Positions 23,646 through 36,384 of a DNA stretch of 64,000 nt are shown here, piece by piece. The translations under genes were made by a program, and so were the position numbers. The stretch is from Dendrocalamus latiflorus. Lineage: Eukaryota > Streptophyta > Magnoliopsida > Poales > Poaceae. The first letter of the stretch is position 1. Each line of letters begins with the position of its first letter. A model generated the notes under the pieces. That model searched no databases, was not told where the DNA came from, and was given only the letters and a program-made list of their open reading frames with translations. The stretch lies in the NCBI GenBank assembly GCA_017311315.1, contig CM029660.1, positions 11,477,129-11,541,128 of the forward strand. The letters are read 5' to 3'.

Positions 23646-24193
23646 GACTCTAGTTCCAATGGACTAGGGACCGTTCATATTAGCTTTTTTAGATAGTTTT
23701 AGCTGACTAATGAATAATTATAGCTGATGAATAGTAGCGGTTAATAGAAGTTAGGACATTCATATTAGTTTATGTTTTTTTACTGAATGCATTATGCAAG
23801 AAAACGGTATAACAAAAAGTATTACAACATGCAACTGTTATACGACTTAAGAAATTGTGACATAATAAAATATAAAATACGTTATAACATGTGAAGGCGT
23901 AAAGTAGTAGTTGATAAATAGTAGTAGCCGATAGAAACAACCTATAAAGGTTAAGATAATTATATTAACTTTGATTTTTCTGAATAGAAATTAGAATGCA
24001 AAGACAATGCGAAGGGGTTGAGCTTATTGGCACATGTAGATGCACACCAATAGGCTCTACTTTTAATGGACTCCACTAACAGTGGCCGTGATTGTTGGAC
24101 GCGGCTTACCAGTACCGCGCATCAGGTCCCCTCCCACGTGGCGTGGGTCCGCTCGCGGCCGTTATATGTTGGCTCCATGGTTTCATCGTACTA
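23646..24193. other. AT-rich intergenic DNA
   Basis: No gene is recognised. The phrase TGATAAATAGTAG and variants recur near 23727 and 23908. Confidence 0.5.
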
Positions 24194-24202
24194 GGCAACC
24201 TC

Positions 24203-24317
24203 GAAATGAGATCCTCTGACGTTGCGTCGGGTCACTGACGCGTGGGCCCCACGCGACGCGGAGGCCACGCGCAGTGACCCAACGTCACTCTGACGTTACG
24301 TTAGAGGAACTCGTTCC
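24203..24317. mobile_element. 115-bp Mutator-type MITE
   Basis: A perfect 9-bp direct repeat GGCAACCTC flanks the element (24194-24202 and 24318-24326). Termini are inverted: GAAATGAGATCCTCT at the left and, read inward from the right, GGAACGAGTTCCTCT. The interior is GC-rich and near-palindromic around GACGTT / CACGCG words. The 9-bp duplication points to a Mutator-type transposase. No coding capacity. Confidence 0.85.
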
Positions 24318-24473
24318 GGCAACCTCAGGTTTTTCCAAACCGGCCGAAAATTGTCTGGCTTTTCCAAAAGCCACAAATATCGCTCCCTTCTGGTAAAATT
24401 TGATACCGGTTGAAAAATTCGTTTTTGCATGATTTTTTGTCAAATAAAGGAAATCGGCAACCCTTCAAACCAC

Positions 24474-24532
24474 ATGTGCATGCGTAGCCTGTAGCAAGGT
24501 CTTTCATCTTGAGGGAAGTCATAGGTTCGAAT
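24474..24532 (+). repeat. tRNA-like relic
   Basis: A TAGCCTGTAGCAAGGTC segment resembles a box A arm, and GGTTCGAATGC resembles a box B. As near 1690, this looks like a tRNA-derived repeat and not a functional tRNA; no full cloverleaf is seen. Confidence 0.3.
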
Positions 24533-25093
24533 GCTTGGAACTGTATTTTTTCCCCATCTTTTTTGTTTGAATTTAAACAAAATCAAATTTTGATTTAAAA
24601 ACGGAAATTTCGGCTCCCCAGTAAAATTTCAAAACCAATTTTGAAAACCCTCACCCAAACTCCATGGTCGCGAAATGCTCGTTTCCTTGCTTGTTTGATA
24701 TCACCGGTCACCCCTAGCTATTCAAACGTCACGATACCGTATGCTATGTTGGCCATCATGAGTTTGATGCTTGAGATGACGAGCCACGGATCAGCGCACT
24801 TGGCGATGGCAATCGGTGCTAACTCCAGCACCCCTGCTGCTGGCACACATGGCCGGCGAGGATGGTCGACCCAGACTTCTCATGCGGTGACCCGTTGAAT
24901 TCACATTCAACGCAGTGAACTTCCATGGTCGCAAAATGCAAATCGAGGTCGCCGGCGCCGGCGATGCGCCGGGGTCCAGCGGTTATGGCGATGGAGGATC
25001 CCTCACCACGAGAAGCACTGCAAGGAGAAACAGTTTAATGAAGTTGAAGCACAAGAATGGATATAATATGAAGAAAATCAAGGGAACCTGTCA
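24533..25093. other. intergenic DNA with GC-rich patch
   Basis: From about 24760 to 25010 GC content rises and short open frames appear, but no protein family is recognised. Confidence 0.4.
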
Positions 25094-25320
25094 CTACCAC
25101 AGAAATAGTCATCACAGACGGTTCAAAACCATCATCATAGGTGGTTTCTGACCCGTCTGAATTTATATGTCTGTGATAATAGGTGGTTATTACAAACGGT
25201 TCTCGAACCGTCTGTGATAAATCATATCACAGACAGTTCTAATTAAAACCATATGTGATAGTCTATTATCATAGATGGTTCTCGCGTCCTTATAAATAGG
25301 TTTCTTTCAGTTCATCAACA
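25094..25320 (+). mobile_element. CACTA left terminus with subterminal repeats
   Basis: It starts CACTACCACAGAAATAG and carries about seven subterminal repeats of CATCACAGACGGTT and inverted forms. It is the same family as the end at 19069. The outward-facing partner could be the right end at 30825, but the flanking triplets do not agree (TGT on the left, ACA on the right). Confidence 0.7.
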
Positions 25321-25429
25321 TTCTCTAATTACACTATAAAACAGCGCAATTAGATAATACAGATAAACCAAAACAAACCTATTTATGATTGGCACCATGT
25401 CTTTGGTGACTCATTGTTTAGGTTGTAGG

Positions 25430-25560
25430 TGTTATGGTCGTAAGCCGTGGTTGTATGCCATGGTCGTAAGCCGTGGCGTATGCCATGGTCATATGCTGTG
25501 GTTATATGTCGTGGTCGTAGGCGCGCGATCGTAAGCCGTGGTCGTATGCACCTAGTTTGT
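25430..25560. repeat. CCATGGTCG / CCGTGGTCG minisatellite
   Basis: About nine copies of a GTATGCCATGGTCGTAAGCC-like unit, alternating CCATGG and CCGTGG. It shares the core word with the array at 6715-6905. Confidence 0.75.
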
Positions 25561-26709
25561 TAGCAGTCATGTGCGCCACATCAGTAAATTTTGTTAGCAA
25601 ATGGAGGAGACGGCCTACAGTGCAAACGGAGACAAGTTTAGCGAGCTAAGAAAGTAAAATGTAAGTTCTCGGAGTAAAGTGGTGGGGATATATCACTGGC
25701 GATGCAAGCTTTGGAAGACAAGATTTATATAGTTGAAACCCTAGCCATCCAACAATTTCGTAATTTCATATCTAAGCATAGAGGTAGAGAGGGGAAGGGT
25801 AGAAAATATATCCTTAGCGATAAAGGAGAGACCGGCGACGATAGCGTCACTGTTGTGTGATGAGACGTTCAGAATAACTCTTTTTATAGTAATACATAGC
25901 AATGATAAAAAAGGATCTCCATCTGGAATTTTGCCAGTTGTGTTTACGCATACGGATGTATATGCATAGTGCCAACAATAAATTATCGCGGGACTCCCGT
26001 TTTGTTTAGGCATGCAGTATATCCGATGAATTGACCTTCTTTGGCTTCTTTTGACTTGGAAGATGATGAGGGGGGAGCACAACTCGATCTGCATCCCTTT
26101 GTACATCGAAAAATTGTTCATTCAGGTACTTCTGCTAACTTCGAGGGCCGATTTGAAACGCGGGGATTTGACAAGAAACTGTTTAATTTTAGTAGGAATC
26201 TAGGAAAATTTTCATGTTCTAAATGGGGCTGAATGATTTCTTTTAATTGCTTGGTTTTACATGTTGGCCATTAATTTTCCAAAGGTTAGGAAGCAAAATG
26301 GAAAAATTAAAAGTATACACAGAGCTTTGGACAAACAATATTACCGCCAATAATTTCTCAAGAATCTAGGCCTTCTAGAAAGCTGTCAAACTTTGGCGAG
26401 TCATGTCACTCGCAAACGCCAATTAAGAAGTGACATGACAGGCACATGCATACAACCGGTTCATACAGAATGCCCGACTCCCGGGTTTTCCGATCTCCGG
26501 ATCGAGATCGCCGCTCACTGCAGCTGATGTTGAGCCGATCGCATGCACTCTACGTATTACGAGCCAGCCACCTGTGTCGATCGATCACTCGCAGCAATAA
26601 TACAAGCTAAGCTTAATTGCCTAATTTGACAGCAATGAATCACATTATAATTACACGTTGGTAGCCGGGAACAAGCCAAGTGTGTGTATGTGTAATGTGT
26701 ATATATATA
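25561..26709. other. intergenic DNA, no supported gene
   Basis: Short frames occur on both strands (for example near 26040-26230 and 25741-26121), but none shows a family motif or a convincing splice structure. Confidence 0.4.
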
Positions 26710-27763
<1,054 letters not shown>

Positions 27764-28137
27764 GGAAGCCTCTTTTCTACACCCAGGTGTAATTACACCC
27801 TATGTCGTATCTCATAATGTAGGAAGTATCTAATGTAACGGAGGGTATGTACATGTAGTATACGAGTATTTAAGACCATATAGGTAGTATGAACAATTTT
27901 TCAAAAGTGGTATGTATATTTTTTTGACATACTCCTTTTTATGTACGTATATGAATGTATTTATAAAATACGCTAAAAACTATGGACTCCCTTACAATTT
28001 TTTCGTATGGTTCATATTAGAGTATCTTATAATTAGTATATGACTATACCTAAAGTGATAAAGGAGTATTTCAAGTTTGTTTATGTGGTATATTAGAGGT
28101 GGGTGTAATTACACCCGGGAGTAAAAAGTATTTTTCC

Positions 28138-28139
<2 letters not shown>
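27764..28139 (+). mobile_element. microsatellite-borne MITE, family B copy 1
   Basis: It runs from AGGAAGCCTCTTTTCTACAC through GTGTAATTACACCC near both ends to AAAGTATTTTTCCTA. A near-identical copy in reverse orientation is at 31018-31370. Both are flanked by TA repeats on each side. Ends are weakly inverted around TGTAATTACAC. Confidence 0.8.
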
Positions 28140-28196
<57 letters not shown>

Positions 28197-28202
28197 GTAT
28201 AT
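28140..28202. repeat. (TA)n/(GTAT)n microsatellite
   Basis: TA tract with short GTAT run between two MITEs. Confidence 0.97.
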
Positions 28203-28449
28203 AGGACGCTGAAATGGGACACCTAGGTGCCCAGACACCTAGGCTCCCTGCCGTTAGATTGCTTTTAGATACGTGCTAGAGCAATGGTATGTATGGTATG
28301 TAATATATTAGGCATGTTAAATCAATCATGGAAGGAAAGTCTTAATCATGGATGGAAAGTCTCAATCACACTAGCACGTATCTAAAAGCAATCCAAAGGT
28401 AGGGAGACTAGGTGTCCAGACACCTAGGTGCCCCTGTTATTTATACTAT
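28203..28449 (+). mobile_element. microsatellite-borne foldback MITE, family A copy 2
   Basis: It starts GGACGCTGAAATGGGACACC and ends CCCCTGTTATTTATACTA. The two arms, each about 90 bp, are complementary (TAGATTGCTTTTAGATACGT versus ACGTATCTAAAAGCAATC), so the element can fold back almost completely. TA repeats lie on both sides. Confidence 0.85.
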
Positions 28450-28509
28450 GTATATATATATGTACGTACGTACGTATGTACACACATATATATACACATA
28501 TATAAATAC

Positions 28510-28541
<32 letters not shown>

Positions 28542-28560
28542 ACACTCACACACTATTCAG
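28450..28560. repeat. TA / GTAC / CACA microsatellites
   Basis: Mixed short tandem repeats after the MITE. Confidence 0.9.
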
Positions 28561-28649
28561 TAGCTATGTGTAGAATAAGCGTTCGACCCTAAACGACCCA
28601 ATCAACTAATCGCCCCACCAACCCACTACACGGACGGTTACTAGCGAAG

Positions 28650-29150
28650 TTGTTAATAATGAAACAAGTTACTATTGACTGCATATAAAGTTATTATCTA
28701 TAATTCATAAAGTTACTATCGACTGCACATAAAGTTATCATCTATAATTTATGAAGTTACTATCGTTGCACATAAAGTTATCATCTATAATTCATGTAGT
28801 TACTATCGCCTATATGTGTAGTAATTTTGCAGTGTCGTAACATATTCAACATGGATCTTGTTTTATTAAGCTCATAATTTCTAATATAATGGTGCAAACG
28901 GATAGCCGATCAGACTTTTGGTGAAAGAGTCATTTTATTTTTTAGCTTCTAAATAAGATAAAAAAATCACAAGTCAAGTGCACTTATTCTCTTCTCTCTC
29001 CTGCTGCATGCATGCATGTTATTAGTTATGAAAATGTTACTATCTCCTGAATATAAAGTTATCATCTATAATTCATCAAGTTATTTACATTTGAAAAGTT
29101 ACTATCTCATGCACAAAAAGTTATCATCTGTAGTTCATAAAATTACAATC
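28650..29150. repeat. dispersed AAAGTTATCATCTATAATTC repeats
   Basis: The phrase AAAGTTATCATCTATAATTC (with small variants) recurs about five times (near 28690, 28731, 28775, 29060 and 29118), mostly spaced 40-45 bp, in an AT-rich tract. No coding function is seen. Confidence 0.75.
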
Positions 29151-29159
29151 CAACCGAGT

Positions 29160-29480
29160 TCGCCACCTTTGTGGCACGACGGTGAGACTACATAAGACAA
29201 TCTTACGACACTTACGACAAGAGTGTGTTGTGCAGTTGACTGTGGTGTCACAACAGAGGCGCTAGCTCACGGCGGTAGTCGACGAGGTCGATGGACAAGC
29301 TGGATGCATCGAATGGCGACTGGATATCACTGGCAATGGAGAGGCGGCGATAGCGCCACCTTTGTGGCACGACGGTGAGACTTCGTAAGACACTCTTACG
29401 ATACGTATGACAAGAGCGTGTTATGCAGTCGACCGTGGTGTCACAACGGAGGCGCTAGCTCACGGTGGTAGTCGGCGTCA
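29160..29480. repeat. tandem duplication of about 185-bp spacing
   Basis: A roughly 120-bp block containing CGCCACCTTTGTGGCACGAC and GAGGCGCTAGCTCACGG occurs at about 29160-29275 and again at about 29347-29470 with roughly 88% identity. Confidence 0.85.
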
Positions 29481-29649
29481 TCGAGTGGGATGCAGGAAGC
29501 TATATAGTGGATGGACTCACCCGTGACTGCCGGTGGAAAGGTTGATGGGGGTAATTAATAAGGGCGGAGTGGTGGGAGGAACCGATGCCTGCCATTCGAT
29601 GTGGAGAGAATGGATGGGTGAGATCGAAATCCTAGGTGACACGCGACAG

Positions 29650-30825
29650 ATCGGTGGCGTGTCATTATTAGAGATGGTTTGTTATACAAACTGTCTATGA
29701 TAACACATATCAGAGACAGTTTGTTATACGAACCGTCTGTGATAACTCACATATCAGAGACGGTTTGTTATACGAACCATCTGTGATAAGATATATGAAC
29801 CGTCCATGATATTAATATTAGAGACAGTTTGGTATATGAACCATCTGAGATAACACTGAAATATGAGCGCCCTAATCCAGCTATTCTAAATTGTCCTTTC
29901 ATCTTTTTCACCAGATTTATCAATAATGGCATCTAATATTCTTTTGATCTCATTTCTCTCATTTATCTATTATGAGTTGTTCGGCTGCAAACTTACACAG
30001 GCAGCCAACAATTTACGTCTTGAGCAGCTCCTCCGCTCTCGCCCTGCTCTCCTTCCTCGACTCGCTTCCATCCGTCAGCTGGACCTCATCATCCGCCGTC
30101 GCCGGAGGTGTCTCGTTGCCGCTCAACAAAGGAAAGCTGCCCTTAGCCTCGTTCTTCTTTGCAATGTGTACAAAGCGGAAGAAGCTCTTGTGACAGTGAA
30201 GGGACACATGGATAACATTGCCGATCAAGCAGAAGCGGCCGATTCTGAGGAAGCTTATCATGGCATCCTCTATGAGATTATGGATCGTGTTAATGATTTG
30301 CCCAGGCTGAATAGGAAGTGCACAGGGCAAGAGCAAACTTCACGGTATTCGAGAACTTAGCGGCTGATCATCCAACTCCAAAAGTCAAAGAAGAAGCATA
30401 TGAAGTCCAGAAGACTAAGATCTGGGAATATCTTTTCTTAGGACTTTTGTAATAAATTTGCCTTGAATTTGTCTCTCGTCTCAGTAGCTTCTGTAGTTCA
30501 TATGACAAACGACAAAACACAGATGGTTGTAAATAAAAAACCGTTTGTGATAGTTTCATAGATGGTTCAAGTTAAAAACCGTCTGTGATAATTCGTATAT
30601 CACAGATAACTGTTAAACCTAACCGTCTGTGATAGTTTCATAGATGGTTCTAGTTAAAAACCGTCTGTGATAATTCGTATATCACAGATAGCTTTTAAAC
30701 CTAACCATATGTGATAGTTTCAGAGACGATTTCAGCCATGAACTGTCTGTAATAATCAAAGAACAGATAGCTCCACATGAACCGTCTATGATAAGATTCC
30801 AGTATAGCTTGTTTTGTAGTAGTGA
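29650..30825 (-). mobile_element. CACTA right terminus with long subterminal repeat arrays
   Basis: The segment ends at 30825 in ...GCTTGTTTTGTAGTAGTG, the inverted form of CACTACTACAAAACAAGC. Two arrays of subterminal repeats based on ATCAGAGACGG / AACCGTCTGTGATAA (29655-29850 and 30515-30800) lead up to it, with about 650 bp of other DNA between. This is the right end of the family whose left ends are at 19069 and 25094. Confidence 0.75.
29926..30360. other. possible coding fragment inside CACTA end, strand unresolved
   Basis: A 144-codon plus-strand frame (with GHMDNIADQAEAADSEEAYH near its end) overlaps a 107-codon minus-strand frame (with NEAKGSFPLLSGNE). Neither matches a family I know. 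The position between two subterminal repeat arrays makes captured host exon sequence plausible. Coding strand and function are unknown. Confidence 0.25.
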
Positions 30826-30846
30826 CACACAACGAGACAGATATAG

Positions 30847-31370
<524 letters not shown>

Positions 31371-31457
<87 letters not shown>
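31371..31457. repeat. (TA)n microsatellite
   Basis: About 43 TA units. Confidence 0.98.
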
Positions 31458-31459
<2 letters not shown>

Positions 31460-31513
31460 AGTAAAAGGTATTTTCCTATATATATGTATGTGTATATATA
31501 TACATACATATAT

Positions 31514-31858
31514 AGGAAAATAGTTATATACCCTTGGGAGTACGAACTCCCGCTTCTAATATACCATTTTAATGATGTTGTAATACCTCTTTATCTATTT
31601 GAGCATACTCTAATAATAATTATAAGATACTCTAAAGTGAGTTCCATAAAAAATTTCATTAAAGTCCACTTTTATATCATAAGTTGTGTATGTATTCTTT
31701 TTATAAAGGGCTCCGATAAAATTTTTTCAACCAAGTCGTATTGCAGTAACTTAGAATTAGTATTTAAGTATACTGAAAATGATAAAGAGGTATAAAACAT
31801 TCGTTTAAGTAGTATATTAGAAGTATGTACTCCTGAGAGTACAGAAAAGGTTTCCTAT
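31514..31858 (+). mobile_element. microsatellite-borne MITE, family C copy 1
   Basis: It starts AGGAAAATAGTTATATACCC and ends AGAAAAGGTTTCCTATG. The arms are distantly inverted (GGGAGTACGAACTCC at the left, GTACTCCTGAGAGTAC at the right). A reverse-oriented relative is at 42227-42578. It is flanked by TA/GTAT repeats and resembles family B in size, borders and habitat. Confidence 0.75.
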
Positions 31859-32099
31859 GTATATATATGTATGTATATATATACACACACACATATGTAT
31901 GTATGTATGTATGTATATATATGTGCATATATATTTGGCAACATATCCAGTGCAAATGCACATTTCAATGATAACATGCTAATAGTATCGAGGACCATCA
32001 AATCTGGCTCAGCCGGCCTAGATCCACGTAGAAAGAATGCATTGGCTCCCTTATGTTTTTTTATATAACCACGTGTTTATTCCTTTTTTTTCACAAAAC

Positions 32100-32470
32100 C
32101 CCCTCACCCACCTGCAGAGAAACCCCTCGCGGGGCAAGGCACTCATGCAGCCAAAGCTCTAGGGTTAGGCAAAACTGTGTGACCGGCACCTCCCTCCATT
32201 GACAGTGCTACCGCCTCCCTCCCACATTGCACGGCCGACATCCTCCCCAGTCATCGCGCTTTACCAGGGCGCTGCCCTTTCACCCGGCTCCTTCCCAAGC
32301 GCCGCCACACCCCTCCACCACTGGGAGCACCACCGCCTCATTCTTTCCTAAGTCGGCTCCTCCCCAAGCACCGCCACACCCCTCCACCACTGGGAGCACT
32401 GCTGCCGCATTCTTCCCTGAGCGCTTCCACCCCATTCTTCCATGCTGCCACCACCGGCCAAGATAAAAAC
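32100..32470. other. GC-rich sequence with internal duplication
   Basis: A 60-bp unit containing CCGCCACACCCCTCCACCAC then TGGGAGCAC occurs at about 32298-32338 and 32360-32402. No family is recognised. It might be captured 5' gene sequence. Confidence 0.4.
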
Positions 32471-32766
32471 ACGATTCATCTCTCCCCATAGAATTAAGAG
32501 TAACTAGTTGTGTGATGCAAAAAAATCTATGTATCTCTGTCTCTTTGTGTGGTTGTGCGATACAACAAATGGATATGCTAAAATAGGTTCTTTAACTATA
32601 GATGCTAATTTATCACCTGTGTAATTTATGCTTGCTAAGGTTAGAGCAGTTTTCCTATCCTTGAGTAGGTACCAAGAGGTACAAGGTACCAAGAGGTACC
32701 AAATTAGATCCAGCCGTTCAATCAGTGTGATCAACGGCTCAAAATTTGGTACCTCTTGGTACCTCG

Positions 32767-34050
32767 CAGGCCCGTCCCTGGGCAAGTGCGGCCTGTGCGA
32801 CCGCACAGGGCCCCCAATTTCCAGGGGCCCCCAATATCTTGTGTACAGCCCAATACTATATAGGCCTGGTCTCTATTTTTTGGCCTAAGTCCTATTGATA
32901 ATAATGTATTTCCTTTAGTTATATCTAATTTTAACACATATTTTCTTTCTTTACTTTTCAGGTATCAGACATGGATACTGATGTAAAAACGAGCAGTGAG
33001 GCTAAAGGTTTGGCAAATAATGAACTTGGGGAGTACGAATTTATAGTGGCAATAGTCATTTGGTATGAGGTACTGTATGCTGTTAATTTAGTAAGCAAAC
33101 AATTGCAAGCAAAGGATATGCTTATTGATGTTGCTATTGAGAAAGTGCAAGGGCTGATTTCTTTCTTCAAAGGGTATAGGGAAACTGGTTTCTTAAATGC
33201 ACTGGAAATAGCTAAAGGAATTGCACTCGAGATGGATATTGGTACAACATTTCATAAAAGCAGAGAAATTAAAAGAAAGAGGCAATTTGATGAGACCCAG
33301 ATGACACAAATGTTGCCACACAGTCTGCAGAAGAATAATTTAGAATCAACTATTTTATACCTATTGTTGATCAAGCTATTTCTTCACTAACAACAAGATT
33401 TGAATAGTATCAAGGTTACCAGAGAATTTTTGGTTTCTTATTTACTTCCGATATATTGCAGTCATTGGATAATAATAGCTTGAGATCTTCCTGTGATAAT
33501 CTTGAGGCCGCTCTTAAAAGAGATGGAAAATCATATATTGATGCTAATGAACTGTATGTGGAGCTGAGGTTTCTTCAAGATTTTATTCCAAAAGAAGATA
33601 TGCGCCCTGTTGATATTCTAAAGTTCTTGAAGCGACATGATTGTTTCTCCAATGTAACTATTGCATATAGAGTTTTGTTGACCATTCCTGTGACTGTTGC
33701 ATTAGCAGAACGAAGCTTTTCAAAATTGAAGTTATTGAAGAATTATTTGCGTTCTACAATGACGCAAGAAAGGCTTACTGATTTGGCTACAATAGCACTT
33801 GAGGGCGACATGCTGGACAAGATTGACTATGAGTCTATCATTGAAGATTTCATTTCGAAGAACACCAAAAGAATGATGATATTCAAGTAAACATTATGCG
33901 ACGAAGGGTTGAATAGGTACAATTCATAACATATTACATTTTAATGTAATAAATTATTGTTTATATATTATTTATGGTCCTATTTTGCTAGTCTACGTGG
34001 CCCCGTTTTAGACTTTGCACAGGGCCTCGGTTTTGGCCGGGACGGCCCTG
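32767..34050 (+). mobile_element. 1.28-kb hAT transposon with 8-bp target duplication
   Basis: The termini are CAGGCCCGTCCCTGG and, read inward from the right, CAGGGCCGTCCCGGC, a classic hAT TIR. A perfect 8-bp duplication GTACCTCG flanks it (32759-32766 and 34051-34058). The interior holds a truncated hAT transposase. The element is internally deleted relative to a full-length hAT of several kilobases. Confidence 0.93.
32971..33890 (+). pseudogene. internally deleted hAT transposase (zf-MYM-like type)
   Basis: The first open part (32971-33390, preceded by a TTTTCAG acceptor-like site) has YEFIVAIVIWYEVLYAVNLV and IAKGIALEMDI, the central hAT region of the plant zinc-finger-MYM-type-1-like class. 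After a frameshift near 33350 and a TAG at about 33405, the second part (33456-33890) carries LLTIPVTVALAERSFSKLKL, NYLRSTMTQERL and LATIALE, the hAT C-terminal dimerisation domain. The N-terminal zinc finger and most catalytic residues are missing, so the protein cannot transpose. It ends about 160 bp before the right TIR. Confidence 0.88.
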
Positions 34051-34162
34051 GTACCTCGCGTCCGGTACCACTAGGTACTGCCAAATCTTAGCCGTTCGAT
34101 CAGTGTGATCAACGGCTCAAATTTGGTACCTCTTCCCCCTCAAGGATGGTAAAATTTCCCTT

Positions 34163-35389
34163 GAGTGTCTTGTCTCATTTTGTCGTTCTGTCACTTCTAG
34201 CATTTGTGTTCTGTCCCTTATAGTTTTCTGATTTCTAACAGACTATGGCAATTGGCAAGCATGTAAAATCTGAAAGGAGAAGAAAACCCTTGTTTCCAGT
34301 CCAAACTTTAGCACCAGAAACATCTTTCATAGTATGATGCCCTAAAAAACATATGAAAGTACATTATTTTTCACTGATTTCTACTTTGCAAGTCACCGCA
34401 AGTTCACAATGCCAGGAGACTGCGAAAGAAAAATGATGGTATAACGTATTTGGGAGTTGTGTATGATTTGGCTAAATTGTGAATCCCCAGCCTAATGTTT
34501 TTGTGCAATCTATTTCGGCATGCTTGATCATGACCTGATACTGCTACATGCTTCAATTCTAGAAACGTGATACTGTTACATTGAAATTCTAGAAACCTGA
34601 TACTATTACATGCTTCAACCTAACACTTCATCATTCCAGGAACATTGCAATGCCAGGAAACCAACATTTCAGATATGTCTCACAATCACAAGCATGAACA
34701 TTGCTTACAATCACAAGCATTCAGAGTAAATTTTTGAAGCCTAATATTGCTCTCAACAATGATCAGATGAGTGAATTTCATGTATTTTCAGTGTATCCGC
34801 ATATCAGGAGAGTGTTTTTTGAACATGAATATCCATAATTTAGTAATCATTGCAATATCTTTTGTACATGAATAGTATCAGGAAATCAGCTCCATTCTTA
34901 TGAACTAAATATTATTGCTTGAATTTTTAGATTGTACAGTATCAGGTTTCAAGCCTTCTCTCTACTAGTGTTATTGAATGAAACTTGTGAAATGCAACTC
35001 CTTGCACCTGAACAAAAAGTAGGCTAGCACCACCCACATTTGTATTCCACAATCTGATAGTATCATTTGCGTTCAATTTTTTTCAACTAATCAATGCTTC
35101 CATGCAAAAATTCTTGCATACAACAAATCATGTAAACTTGATTTCATATATTATCATATCCTTTCACATTTAGAAATCATTGACACATTAATGTGCTCAT
35201 GGACAAACACATTGTCACATACATTGACTCAAATTGCTCTCAAAATTCAAAGAACCATGATACACTTTCTCTGAAAATTCCGAGTGGCCGAGAGCCAAGA
35301 CAAAGGTACATTGGTATATCTAGAAACAAGACAACATACAGCTACATTATTGGAACTATTCTTTTGATTATTTCACACGGGTAAAACTT
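34163..35389. other. AT-rich DNA, no supported gene
   Basis: No coding region is recognised. A phrase around GATACTGTTACATGC recurs near 34537, 34567 and 34600. Confidence 0.45.
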
Positions 35390-35494
35390 CATTGAATTGG
35401 AACTTGGTATCCTGCTTCTTCTATGTCTTCTGTCACTGCCATCGTTTCGATTTTGGCCAAATCGTCAGACAAATCGACAGCTTGAGCATGACTG
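35390..35494 (-). pseudogene. unidentified terminal-exon fragment
   Basis: After a TTATTCGCAG acceptor-like site, the minus strand reads HAQAVDLSDDLAKIETMAVT then EDIEEAGYQVPIQ and a stop. The coding quality and splice site suggest the last exon of a host gene. I do not recognise the protein. It lies in the left remnant of the probable family D element, just outside the Mutator-like element. Confidence 0.35.
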
Positions 35495-35611
35495 CGAATA
35501 AAAAATGCAACAGAAATAAATGAAATTATAGATATGCACACAAGATGTCGTACAACAAATCGCCAAAATTGTCACAATGGGTCTCAAAAATTCAAAAAAA
35601 AAACAAGGACA

Positions 35612-35621
35612 ATAGACTATG
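35612..35621. repeat. target-site duplication, left
   Basis: ATAGACTATG, repeated exactly at 41776-41785 on the far side of the element. Confidence 0.95.
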
Positions 35622-35760
35622 GAAATTTTTGTACGGATAACCTTTTTTTTATTCGGAAATACAGAAATATACCCGCGGTTTCATTTTTTACAAAAATAGC
35701 CTCGAGTCGCCCAATGGGGAAGCGACTCGAGAATTTCGCCCACCCAAAAAGCGACATTTA
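35622..35760 (+). repeat. left TIR of the Mutator-like element
   Basis: About 140 bp, shared in inverted form with 41636-41775. It includes ATACCCGCGGTTTCATTTTT and TCGAGAATTTCGCCCACCC; only a few substitutions were seen. Confidence 0.93.
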
Positions 35761-35880
35761 AGGAATCTGCGAACCGTTGGGCGAATCAGTGCTGTCGCCT
35801 GCACGTTGGGCGACTTAATATAAGTCGCTGTACGGTTGAGCGACTGCAATGCAGTCGCCCAACGCTAGGGCGACACAGGG
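35761..35880. repeat. subterminal AGTCGCCCAA repeats, left
   Basis: Six or so copies of TCGCC / GGGCGA words in both orientations (for example TTGGGCGACTTAATATAAGT and GCAGTCGCCCAACG). A matching array occurs at 41476-41650. Such arrays usually bind the transposase. Confidence 0.8.
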
Positions 35881-35959
35881 GGGGTTAAGGCTGCCTGCCC
35901 AGCCGGCTCCCACTACCAACCACCTTTTTCACTCATTCAGCAAACACATTCAGCGCACA

Positions 35960-36135
35960 GAGAAGAGGAAGAAGGAAAAGAAACAAGGGGGAGAAGAGAG
36001 GAAGGAGGGGAAGAAGAGGAGAAGGAGAGGAAGGAGGGGAAGAGGAGAAGGAGAGGAAGGAGGGGAAGAAGAGGAGAAGGAGAGGAGGAGGGGAAGAAGA
36101 AGAGGAGAGGAGGAGGTGAGGGAGGAAGGAGGAGT
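35960..36135. repeat. polypurine GGAGGGGAAGAAGAGGAGAA repeats
   Basis: A nearly pure purine tract of about 175 bp with a unit of roughly 30 bp, located in the probable 5' leader of the transposase gene. A likely leader intron follows, with donor at about 36163 (CCAG/GTATTT) and acceptor at 36369-36371. Confidence 0.85.
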
Positions 36136-36384
36136 AGAAGCTATTCCATCAATTTGGATCCAGGTATTTTTTTGGATTATGTTGTATTTGCATTATTATT
36201 TATATGAAATGTTGGTGTTAATAAAAATTATAGATGTAGAATAATTAGTACCATGTTAGTATGGAAATATTATTGTAGAAAAAGTTTGGTATGCAATTTG
36301 TAGTATGGTATAGGAAGTTTAGTATTGTGCGATATTATTTGACATGTCGCAAAATTGAAATATATATGCAGGCCGACATCATCA

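Larger units (their letters stand above)
32649..34162. mobile_element. MITE containing a nested hAT element
   Basis: The left edge TTTTCCTATCCTTGAGTAGG is roughly inverted at the right edge (read inward TTTTACCATCCTTGAGGGGG). The phrase CGTTCAATCAGTGTGATCAA occurs on each side of the hAT insertion, and GGTACC words are abundant, so the host element was a repeat-rich MITE of about 220 bp before interruption. Its target duplication was not resolved. Confidence 0.5.
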
